From NCBI GenBank assembly GCA_024695865.1, contig JAILHI010000068.1, forward strand, positions 1 through 42,445: a DNA stretch of 42,445 nucleotides. The letters are read 5' to 3'. The notes under the pieces are model-generated. The model saw only the letters and a list, made by a program, of their open reading frames with translations. It was not told where the DNA came from and did not search any database. A program made the translations under genes and the position numbers. Each line of letters begins with the position of its first letter. Positions within the stretch are counted from its first letter, which is position 1. Positions 10,076 to 16,873 of the stretch are shown here, piece after piece. The DNA is from Candidatus Gastranaerophilales bacterium. GTDB lineage: Bacteria > Cyanobacteriota > Vampirovibrionia > Gastranaerophilales > Gastranaerophilaceae.

Positions 10076-11434
10076 CTAACCTTTAAAATATCTGTGTATC
10101 AATTCGGAAGTTTTATCCAGTTGTTTTTCGGAAAGAGCGGGGAAAGTACCGACCCAGAACGTATTATTCATAATGTATTCCGTATTCGGCAAAAGTTTAT
10201 AATGTTCTTCCGTCAAATCTTTTGAATTGATAATATCCGAAGTTCCGATTTTCAAATCAATATCATTTTCGACAATAACGGGCTGTCTTAAAAGGTTTCC
10301 CGCAAAAAGTTGCCTTGTTCCGACACCGTTTGCTTCAAGATATTCAACAAGTTTTTGTTTGCTGAATTTCTCGTTCGGTTTGACGGAAATAAGATAACCG
10401 AACCAGGACGGTTTTACGCCGTCATGAATTTTCGGAAGAACAATATAATCCGTTAAATCGGATAATTTTTTGGTAAGATATTCCGCATTTGCCGTTCTTT
10501 TAGCCAGAAAAGACGGTAATTTTTTAAGTTGCGAGCAGCCCAAAGCCGCCTGCCAATCTGTGATTTTCAGGTTAAAACCGATATGAGAATAGGTGTATTT
10601 GTGGTCGTAGCCAAAGGGCAAATTTCCAAGTTGCTGCTTAAATCTTTTTCCGCAGACATTGTCTTTTCCGGGCGGGCAGCAGCAATCTCTGCCCCAATCT
10701 CTGAAAGACATTATTATTCGGTATAATTTTGCATCGTTTGTAACAACGGCACCGCCCTCGCCCATTGTAATATGGTGAGCGGGATAGAAACTGTAGGTTC
10801 CAATATGACCTATTGTCCCGACTTTTTTACCCTTGTATTCCGCACCTAACGCATCACAACTGTCCTCAATCAGCCATAAATTATATTTTTCGCAAAGTTC
10901 GGTAATCTTATCCAAATCAAAAGTATTTCCGAGAGTATGAGCCAAAAATATCGCTTTTGTTTTCGGGGTAATTGCTTCTTCAATTTTAGATGAATCAATG
11001 TTGTACGTTCCGATTTCGCAATCTACAAAAACAGGAATTAAGCCCTGCTGAAGTATCGGTGTGACGGTTGTCGGAAAACCTGCCGCAACGGTGATAACTT
11101 CATCACCTTTTTTAAGTTGTCTGTCACCGTGTTTATGCGAGGTCAAAGCCGATAAAGCAAGCAGGTTGGCGCTTGAACCCGAGTTTGTCGAAAGGGCATA
11201 TTTTACACCCAAAAATTCCGCAAATTTCTTTTCAAATTCAACGTTAAATCTTCCCGCAGTAAGCCACATATCGAGCGAGGCTTCAATCATACCCGATAAA
11301 TCTTCTTCATCGAGCAATTTGCCTGATGCGGGGATATAATCAAACTTTCTTTCTCCGCCGTAAACTTCTTTGTAATACTCTTTTGCGGCATCAAGCACTT
11401 TTCTTCTTAATTCTAGTTCAAGATTCTTTTCCAT
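10076..11434 (-). CDS. rfbH: CDP-4-keto-6-deoxy-D-glucose 3-dehydrase (E1, RfbH/DdhC)
   Basis: A 452-residue member of the DegT/DnrJ/EryC1/StrS family, but with His in place of the PLP-binding Lys (H220 in SFYPAHH). This marks the E1 dehydrase, which uses PMP and does not transaminate. The [2Fe-2S] cysteines are present as C193, C251, C253 and C261, matching the known C-x57-C-x1-C-x7-C pattern (segment RDCCCPPGKDNVCGKRF). With an E3 reductase it removes the C3 hydroxyl of CDP-4-keto-6-deoxyglucose. No E3 gene (DdhD/AscD type) is seen in the window. The Shine-Dalgarno sequence is GGGAG. Its usual partner rfbG lies 2.1 kb upstream, separated by an AT-rich insert. Confidence 0.95.
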   Translation of the reverse strand: MEKNLELELRRKVLDAAKEYYKEVYGGERKFDYIPASGKLLDEEDLSGMIEASLDMWLTAGRFNVEFEKKFAEFLGVKYALSTNSGSSANLLALSALTSHKHGDRQLKKGDEVITVAAGFPTTVTPILQQGLIPVFVDCEIGTYNIDSSKIEEAITPKTKAIFLAHTLGNTFDLDKITELCEKYNLWLIEDSCDALGAEYKGKKVGTIGHIGTYSFYPAHHITMGEGGAVVTNDAKLYRIIMSFRDWGRDCCCPPGKDNVCGKRFKQQLGNLPFGYDHKYTYSHIGFNLKITDWQAALGCSQLKKLPSFLAKRTANAEYLTKKLSDLTDYIVLPKIHDGVKPSWFGYLISVKPNEKFSKQKLVEYLEANGVGTRQLFAGNLLRQPVIVENDIDLKIGTSDIINSKDLTEEHYKLLPNTEYIMNNTFWVGTFPALSEKQLDKTSELIHRYFKG

Positions 11435-11512
11435 TAAAACTCCCGATGATTAAATTGATTCTTTAGTTAAGATATCATAAAATTCAAGATTTAAAAAGTT
11501 CTTTTCATTTTG

Positions 11513-12688
11513 TTATAAAAAACTTTCTTTAATTTTTTGTATTTGTTCTTTAAAGATGATTTCTAAACCCGAATTAGCTTCTTTCGCATTGATACAGTTG
11601 TAAATCTTTTTTGTTTTTTCAAGTTTTTCTTTTTTTAATAAATGAATATAGATACCGTTGATTATTGAATATATGTAATGACATAAGACATCAATCTTTA
11701 TTTTTGATGATTTCAAATAATAAGGCAGCAATAAAAAATAATCCTTTATGGTCTGCTTATCCCAAATATAATCCTTTTCAATATCTCTTATTATTTTTCT
11801 GTATAATTTTTTTTGAATGGTTATATCATATTCTTTTTCTATATTATTTTTGTGTAATACATTCAAAATTGAACCTGCTCCTCGGTTTTCAAGTTGTGCA
11901 ATTTTTGGTAGGTATTTTAAATCTTTTATTTCTTCTTGCCAAAATCTTCTGTTGATTTTAGACACATTATCAAAACTAAAATTAATAACAACCAACGGTG
12001 CATTTATAAACAATATATCGGTATAATGGGCAAGACCAAGATAACCACTGTCAAAGGAAGGTTTTACGGCAATTCCGCCTTGTCTTGCAATAACATTATA
12101 AAAATTTTTTCCTTTTCTCATAAAGAATACTGACGGATGAAGATAACACGGAAAACTACATTCTGAAACTTTTCCTATAAATTGTGCTGACAAAATCCAG
12201 CGAACCCACTCTTTACCTGAAAAAATCTCGGTTAGAACTTTATTTTTGAAATAAGGAAAAAATGAACAACTGCACAAATGACTTGGTATTTTCAAACAAT
12301 CAAAGTTGGTGTTTACAACAGAAGCACTGCCTAATACGGCAATATCACAGTTTTTGTTTTTCATAAAGGCTGAATTTACAATTTCTAAAGCCTGTGAATT
12401 AATCACATCATCATCACCAAATACGCATAAATACTGCCCTTTTGTTTTTTTTACGGTTTCATTGACAACATCGCAAAAATGAATTTCTTGCGACGAGCGC
12501 TCATAAAAAAAACGATTATCGTTTATTTCTTCAACTACTGTTTTTGCACTTGGTACCGAACCTCTGTCAACAATCAGCACTTCAAAACTTTTAAAGGACT
12601 GGTTTTTAAAACTGTTTAAACAGTCCTTTAATAACTCATTACGATTATATGTAACTATTATTATGCTGAAAATTATATTCGTGTTCAT
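11513..12688 (-). CDS. family 2 glycosyltransferase
   Basis: A 391-residue protein with a GT-A fold start: FSIIIVTYNRNELLKDCL (N-terminal strand and helix), VLIVDRGS, and the metal/nucleotide-binding Asp cluster in YLCVFGDDDV (about 90-99). GT2 enzymes move a sugar from a nucleotide donor onto a growing glycan at the cytoplasmic face of the membrane. The C-terminal 200 residues are Lys- and Ile-rich and match nothing I can name. It starts 7 bases after the unknown gene upstream and lies between rfbG and rfbH. It is clearly more AT-rich than those two, which suggests later acquisition or exchange of this part of the cluster. Confidence 0.85.
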   Translation of the reverse strand: MNTNIIFSIIIVTYNRNELLKDCLNSFKNQSFKSFEVLIVDRGSVPSAKTVVEEINDNRFFYERSSQEIHFCDVVNETVKKTKGQYLCVFGDDDVINSQALEIVNSAFMKNKNCDIAVLGSASVVNTNFDCLKIPSHLCSCSFFPYFKNKVLTEIFSGKEWVRWILSAQFIGKVSECSFPCYLHPSVFFMRKGKNFYNVIARQGGIAVKPSFDSGYLGLAHYTDILFINAPLVVINFSFDNVSKINRRFWQEEIKDLKYLPKIAQLENRGAGSILNVLHKNNIEKEYDITIQKKLYRKIIRDIEKDYIWDKQTIKDYFLLLPYYLKSSKIKIDVLCHYIYSIINGIYIHLLKKEKLEKTKKIYNCINAKEANSGLEIIFKEQIQKIKESFL

Positions 12689-12695
12689 ACTTCCG

Positions 12696-13157
12696 CTATG
12701 GTATAATTATTTTGATTAATTCCGAAAAATATTTGTTTTCTTCTAATTCTTCTGTTTCTTTAGCTTGTATTATTTTTTGCGTAATCTGTTCTATTTCTTC
12801 AATATTTTTAATTTCTATATTGGTAGATTTTATGACTATTGTCTGAAATCCAAAACTGTTTAAATTCTTTGCAACAAACAAAGATTTTTCTGACAACGAA
12901 ATCACAATCAAATAATCTGTCGCAAGATTTTTGACAAATTCTGCTAATTTTGTATTAATTTCTTCCGTATAGATAATCGGGCATAAAACCCTTTTTACCG
13001 AAAGAGCGTTTTGAAAATATCGACTGTCTATTCTTGATAATTCATTTTCAATTATTATCACATTTCTATTATCAAATTGAATATTTTTTGCTCGTTCTTC
13101 AAAAGTTTCAATATCTTCAAATATTAAACTTAATTCTTTCATAAATAATCTTCGCAT
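12696..13157 (-). CDS. hypothetical protein in the polysaccharide cluster
   Basis: A 153-residue protein I do not recognise. It alternates predicted strands and charged helices (VIIIE, DYLIVISLS, QTIVIKS) and ends with a Glu-rich helix, so a small Rossmann-like cytoplasmic domain is possible. No signal peptide or membrane segment is seen. Two in-frame ATGs lie close together (13157 and 13142); neither has a strong Shine-Dalgarno sequence. A good promoter lies just upstream and the glycosyltransferase follows after 7 bases, so the two form one transcript. Base composition is strongly AT-rich like its neighbours. Confidence 0.6.
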   Translation of the reverse strand: MRRLFMKELSLIFEDIETFEERAKNIQFDNRNVIIIENELSRIDSRYFQNALSVKRVLCPIIYTEEINTKLAEFVKNLATDYLIVISLSEKSLFVAKNLNSFGFQTIVIKSTNIEIKNIEEIEQITQKIIQAKETEELEENKYFSELIKIIIP

Positions 13158-13173
13158 AATTTTTACTGCAAAT

Positions 13174-13202
13174 AATATACTATATAATTATGGTTAAATC
13201 AA
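13174..13202 (-). promoter_or_regulatory. promoter for the glycosyltransferase transcript
   Basis: On the minus strand TTGATT (13202-13197) and TATATT (13179-13174) with a 17-base spacer, 17 bases before the first ATG of the unknown gene. The -35 box lies inside an inverted repeat listed separately. Confidence 0.5.
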
Positions 13203-13216
13203 TAGAATATACCATA
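13189..13216. promoter_or_regulatory. inverted repeat, possible operator of the XRE regulator
   Basis: TATGGT and ACCATA are perfect 6-bp inverted arms separated by 16 bases. They sit in the divergent region between the glycosyltransferase unit and the XRE regulator and flank the minus-strand -35 box, a suitable position for a dimeric repressor. Binding is inference. Confidence 0.35.
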
Positions 13217-13269
13217 TTTTAATCATAATCTTTATATTGTTTATACCTTATTCTTATTATGAGGTGGTT

Positions 13270-13590
13270 ATGAGCAATATAAAAAAATTATTGGGAGAAA
13301 AAATAAAAAGTTTAAGAAAAGCGCAAAAACTCACACAAGAGCAGCTTGCCGAAATGGTGGATATAGACCAAAGAACATTAAGCGCTATTGAATGTGGTAT
13401 TAATTTTCCGACAAAAAATTTCGTAAAAATTGCTCAGGCTTTAAAGGTTGATTTGAAAGAGCTTTTTGATTTTGATAATACTGAACTTTCAGATGACGAA
13501 ATTAAACAAGAAATAATAAATCTCTTGGATTGTATCAATTCAAGAGATTTAAAAATCGTTTACAAACTCATAAAATCAATGTTATTGTAA
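13270..13590 (+). CDS. XRE-family transcriptional regulator
   Basis: A 106-residue protein. The N-terminal 60 residues form a Cro/CI-type helix-turn-helix: IKSLRKAQKLTQEQLAEMVD, then QRTLSAIECGINFP and FVKIAQALKVDLKELF. The C-terminal 40 residues are short and acidic, without a known ligand domain. I chose the ATG at 13270, which has GAGGTGG upstream, over a TTG at 13237. It lies in the same AT-rich insert as the divergent glycosyltransferase transcript and probably controls that promoter and its own. Its 3' end overlaps the convergent rfbG by 9 bases. Confidence 0.85.
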   Translation: MSNIKKLLGEKIKSLRKAQKLTQEQLAEMVDIDQRTLSAIECGINFPTKNFVKIAQALKVDLKELFDFDNTELSDDEIKQEIINLLDCINSRDLKIVYKLIKSMLL

Positions 13591-14649
13591 ATTTTTCTTT
13601 TCCTCATATTCGGATATTTGTGCCATTGTGAAATCGTACATATCCGAATCTTTGTCGTTATAAAACTCTTTATACCATTCGACAGTTTTTATAATAGCCT
13701 CGTCAGCCGTATATACGGGTTTCCAGCCCAAAACGTTCTGCGCCTTTTCAATATTCAGCATTAAAAGACCTGCCTCATGTAAATTGTCCTTTCTATGAAC
13801 AATAACTTCGCCCTGACCGTAGTATTCAACAACCTTTTGGGCAACCTCCGCAACTCGCAGAACACTGTCCTCATTAGGCCCGAAATTAAAGCCCTCTGCA
13901 TAAGTTTTGCCTTCTTCAAACAACTTTTTACCCAAAAGCAGATAGCCCGACAAAGGTTCAAGAACGTGCTGCCACGGTCTTACGGAAACAGGATTTCTGA
14001 TTTCTACGGGAAGTCCCTGATTTGCCGAGCGGACACAATCGGGAACAAGCCTGTCTGCAGCCCAATCCCCGCCGCCAATTACGTTTCCCGCTCTTGCGGT
14101 TGCCATTGCAAAGGTTCCGTCCTCCTGCAAAAAAGAACGTCTGTAGGACGAGGACATAATTTCAACACAGGCTTTTGACGAGGAATACATATCGTAGCCG
14201 CCCATTGCATCGTCCTCTTTGTAGCCCGTTTCTACCTCTTTGTTTTCGTAGCATTTATCGGTTGTTACATTTACAAAAGCCTTTACGCTTTCACATTTTC
14301 TCGCCGCTTCAAGAACATTGAGGGTGCCTATTACGTTAGTCTGATAGGTTAAAATCGGCTCCGAATAAGAACGTCTTACAAGAGGCTGTGCCGCAAGATG
14401 AAAAACCATATCGGGCTTAAAATGCTTCATAATATCAATGAGTTTTTTAAGGTCAAGAATGTTTGCAAACTCGTTTCGGCAATGGCTGTATATGCTCAAT
14501 TCCTCAAACATGGACGGCTCGGTATTGGGTTCAAGAGAATATCCCAAAACTTCCGCCCCCATTGATTTCAGCCAAAGAGTCAGCCAGCCGCCTTTAAAAC
14601 CCGTATGACCCGTTACAAATACCTTTTTCCCGTTGTAAAAATTTCTCAT
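13582..14649 (-). CDS. rfbG: CDP-glucose 4,6-dehydratase
   Basis: A 355-residue extended SDR starting with a cofactor loop TGHTGFKGGWL (13-23), the signature that separates CDP-glucose dehydratases from dTDP-glucose dehydratases. It has HLAAQPLVRRSY, the TTDKCYEN segment with catalytic Thr-Asp, YSSSKACVE with the Tyr-Lys pair, and ARAGNVIGGGDWA. It converts CDP-D-glucose to CDP-4-keto-6-deoxy-D-glucose, the substrate of RfbH. The partner RfbF (glucose-1-phosphate cytidylyltransferase) is not in the window. It has its own promoter and a leader of about 45-50 bases. Downstream it meets the XRE gene tail to tail. Confidence 0.95.
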   Translation of the reverse strand: MRNFYNGKKVFVTGHTGFKGGWLTLWLKSMGAEVLGYSLEPNTEPSMFEELSIYSHCRNEFANILDLKKLIDIMKHFKPDMVFHLAAQPLVRRSYSEPILTYQTNVIGTLNVLEAARKCESVKAFVNVTTDKCYENKEVETGYKEDDAMGGYDMYSSSKACVEIMSSSYRRSFLQEDGTFAMATARAGNVIGGGDWAADRLVPDCVRSANQGLPVEIRNPVSVRPWQHVLEPLSGYLLLGKKLFEEGKTYAEGFNFGPNEDSVLRVAEVAQKVVEYYGQGEVIVHRKDNLHEAGLLMLNIEKAQNVLGWKPVYTADEAIIKTVEWYKEFYNDKDSDMYDFTMAQISEYEEKKNLQ

Positions 14650-14696
14650 AAACTTAACCCTGATTAAATAATAAACCGCACAATTTCAATATTAAT

Positions 14697-14726
14697 ATTA
14701 TCCGTGTTTATTCTTCAATTTGTCAA
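14697..14726 (-). promoter_or_regulatory. promoter for rfbG
   Basis: On the minus strand a consensus TTGACA (14726-14721) and GATAAT (14702-14697) with an 18-base spacer, in the 98-base gap after dapB. Confidence 0.55.
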
Positions 14727-14747
14727 TTTATTTACATATTCGGGAAA

Positions 14748-15542
14748 CTACATTATATTATCGAGTCCGTAAACAAAAGCATCATGCCCGTAAACATAGT
14801 TAACGGCAAGCATAACACCCTTCATATAGCATTGTCTGTCCGAGGTATCGTGTCTGATAGTCAAAATCTGCCCCGAGGAGCCGAAAATGACTTCCTGCGA
14901 AGCGGAATACCCTGGCATTCTGACGGAATGGATATGAATTTCGGATTTCGTTTTAGCCCCTCTTGCTCCCTGTAAAAGTTCGGTTTCATCACAGTTGCCC
15001 GTTGTAAAATTATCATTAGACTCTGCCATAAGTTCCGCCGTTTTCACTGCCGTACCCGAGGGTGCATCTTTCTTTTGGTTGTGGTGAAGTTCAATAATTT
15101 CGGCATTATCAAAATATTTTGCAGCCTCTTTTGCAAACTTCATCATCAAAACCGCTCCCGTTGAAAAATTAGGTGCAATCAGACAGGAAACCTTTTTTTC
15201 TTCCGAAAGTTTTTTAAGTTCCGCTATCTGTTCCGGCTTCAGTCCCGTTGTTCCTATGACGGCTCTAACACCCAGATTTATATATTTTTTTGCGTTTTCA
15301 AAAATTATTGACGGCTGCGTAAAATCAACCACAACGTCAGGTTTTACTTCTCTGAACGTCTTTTCCATATCGTCTGAAATCATAACACCGAGTTTTTTGT
15401 TTAATAAAACTTCGCCGACATCTTTTCCTGTTTCAAACTTGTCTATTGCGGCAACGAGAGTCGTTTCTTCATTTTCAAAAACCATTTTGACAACTTCTCT
15501 GCCTACCTTGCCTAAAGCACCTGCAACTGCAACTTTTATCAG
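14748..15542 (-). CDS. dapB: 4-hydroxy-tetrahydrodipicolinate reductase, apparent CTG start
   Basis: The protein has the DapB catalytic signature IIELHHNQKKDAPSGTA, with the His pair, Lys and PSGTA loop, plus VVVDFTQPS and APNFSTGAVLMM. It reduces a dihydrodipicolinate precursor in lysine and diaminopimelate (cell wall) synthesis. An ATG-only reading begins at 15485 and would lose the NAD(P)-binding loop. Extending upstream in frame to a CTG at 15542 restores IKVAVAGALGKVG, the expected start, and gives 264 residues (family about 265-270). AAGGA lies 8 bases before the CTG, and no ATG, GTG or TTG is available at that point. I therefore take CTG as the start. The neighbours are not functionally linked. 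Confidence 0.85.
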   Translation of the reverse strand: MIKVAVAGALGKVGREVVKMVFENEETTLVAAIDKFETGKDVGEVLLNKKLGVMISDDMEKTFREVKPDVVVDFTQPSIIFENAKKYINLGVRAVIGTTGLKPEQIAELKKLSEEKKVSCLIAPNFSTGAVLMMKFAKEAAKYFDNAEIIELHHNQKKDAPSGTAVKTAELMAESNDNFTTGNCDETELLQGARGAKTKSEIHIHSVRMPGYSASQEVIFGSSGQILTIRHDTSDRQCYMKGVMLAVNYVYGHDAFVYGLDNIM

Positions 15543-15612
15543 ATTTTTATCCTTTTTTCTTTTATTCTAACATAAGCAGGACAAAATACTTAATCAAAAA
15601 TAAAACAATCCG

Positions 15613-16074
15613 TTATTTTTTCGGCAGACTTTGTTTCTCTTTTAAATATTCTTCAAAAATATCAACGGCATCTGCAACGAGTTCAGGACATGGTCGTTTT
15701 TTGTAATATTCGGAAGTCCTCTCACTCGGTGTCGGAGAGTCTGATTTTTCAATGCCCGCAAGAAGTTCTCTGCAAATAATACTGCCGTTTTTTTCCTTAA
15801 AGCGCTTTGCAAGTTCCTGAACAATCCCGTATTGACGTTTTTTGTTTTCGGCAGATGCGGAAGTATCCGAAAAAGCAAGTCCCGCCGCCATAAACATTCC
15901 GCTGACCGCTCCGCAGACTTCTCTCATTCTGCCCATTCCGCCGCCAAACGATGAGGAAATTTTCATTGCGGTATCAAAATCAAGCCCCAATTCCTCGCAA
16001 AAAACACCTAAAACCGATTGCGAACAATTATAGCCCTTTTTGAATAATTCTGCCGCCTTTTCTTTTCTGTTCAT
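15613..16074 (-). CDS. C_GCAxxG_C_C family redox protein
   Basis: A 153-residue protein with the family cysteine pattern: YNCSQSVLGVF near the N-terminus, the GGGMGRMREVCGAVSGM core, then C in IICRELL and C in RPCPELV. The family is of unknown biochemical role. The ordered cysteines suggest metal or redox cofactor binding, and members are common in anaerobes. The open frame extends upstream into the previous gene, but the ATG at 16074 (MNRKEKAAEL) fits the family and has GGA at proper spacing. It follows the NifX-like gene by 4 bases, so the two are co-expressed. Confidence 0.85.
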   Translation of the reverse strand: MNRKEKAAELFKKGYNCSQSVLGVFCEELGLDFDTAMKISSSFGGGMGRMREVCGAVSGMFMAAGLAFSDTSASAENKKRQYGIVQELAKRFKEKNGSIICRELLAGIEKSDSPTPSERTSEYYKKRPCPELVADAVDIFEEYLKEKQSLPKK

Positions 16075-16078
16075 AATT

Positions 16079-16696
16079 TTATCCGTGATGATGATGGCAG
16101 TGATGACCCTCGTGATGTTCTCCCGAACAGGTATTTTCACCGCTTTCAAGAGTGTTATCCATATATTTTTCAAGAAGTTCTCTTATGGGCAATTCGGGGC
16201 AGCCCGCTACAACCTGAACACCGCTTTGTGCAAAAATCATCATCGGGCGCATTCCCATACCGCCTGCGAGAATAATATTTGCACCCTGCTCCGCAATCCA
16301 ACTTGCAGACTGACAGGAAATACCGTCTTCGGGAACTTTTTCTTCGATACTTATTATTTCTCTTGTTTCGGGGTTGATTTCCGCAAAAGTAAAGGACTCA
16401 CAGTTGCCGAAATGTCCGCATAACTTTTCTTCTCTCGTAGGAATAGCAATTTTCATTATAAATCCTCCTTGTAATTTTTCCGTATTGTTTTGAAGCAAAA
16501 TCGCATACTCTAGCGCTTCCGTATCGGTCATATTGTGGTCTTTGGCATACTGCCTCAAAATTTTTAAAATATTTTCGTTGATACGGCGGTTAAAAGGCAC
16601 CTTTTTCAGACAGGTTTTCTTTCTGCCCGCCTGTTCACGTTTTCCGCCCCAACCGTGCCTTTTGCAGCAAAACTCTCTGTTGTCATTTTCTTTCAT
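16079..16696 (-). CDS. RHH-like DNA-binding domain fused in frame to NifX-type metal-cluster protein
   Basis: One open frame of 205 residues with two parts. Residues 1-80 contain GWGGKREQAGRKK and then a stretch resembling a ribbon-helix-helix DNA-binding motif (VPFNRRINENILKILRQYA, DTEALEYAI). From residue 81 (MKIAIPTREEKLCGHFGNC) it is a NifX/NifB C-terminal domain (dinitrogenase iron-molybdenum cofactor family), with GGMGMRPMMIFAQSGVQVV and a His-rich tail that could bind metal. An ideal Shine-Dalgarno sequence precedes the internal ATG at 16456, so the second part is probably also made alone (125 residues). A consensus promoter places the transcript start at the first ATG. It may be a metal-sensing autoregulator; that is inference. 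The C_GCAxxG_C_C gene follows. Confidence 0.75.
   Translation of the reverse strand: MKENDNREFCCKRHGWGGKREQAGRKKTCLKKVPFNRRINENILKILRQYAKDHNMTDTEALEYAILLQNNTEKLQGGFIMKIAIPTREEKLCGHFGNCESFTFAEINPETREIISIEEKVPEDGISCQSASWIAEQGANIILAGGMGMRPMMIFAQSGVQVVAGCPELPIRELLEKYMDNTLESGENTCSGEHHEGHHCHHHHG
16464..16470 (-). promoter_or_regulatory. internal Shine-Dalgarno for the NifX-like domain
   Basis: AAGGAGG on the minus strand, 7 bases before the in-frame ATG at 16456. It decides that a short 125-residue product is likely, in addition to or instead of the full 205-residue fusion. Confidence 0.7.
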
Positions 16697-16702
16697 AACA
16701 AC

Positions 16703-16730
16703 ATTATAGCCCTTTATTTGATTTTGTCAA
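16703..16730 (-). promoter_or_regulatory. consensus sigma70 promoter
   Basis: TTGACA (16730-16725), a 16-base spacer, then TATAAT (16708-16703) on the minus strand. Both boxes are full consensus. The ATG at 16696 begins only 6 bases after the -10 box and has no Shine-Dalgarno sequence, so the mRNA is expected to be leaderless. Confidence 0.75.
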
Positions 16731-16758
16731 TACAAAATCAAAACACGAAAACCAAACA

Positions 16759-16850
16759 CGTCATTACGAGAAATGTGTAACATTTCGTGGTAATCCTTTT
16801 CGGTTTCAAGGATTGCACATTTAAAACAAATTCACTACGCCCGCAATGAC
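16759..16850. repeat. REP-like palindromic element, copy A
   Basis: Begins CGTCATTACGAG and ends CCGCAATGAC, so the outer ends are inverted copies of GTCATTGCG with one change. Inside are aatcc/ggatt blocks. It shares the GTCATTGCGAG ... GGCAATCC pattern with copies at 22897 and 28090, all between genes. Such dispersed extragenic palindromes are common in AT-rich bacterial genomes. Confidence 0.7.
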
Positions 16851-16873
16851 AAAAAACAGATGATTACCTAAAA

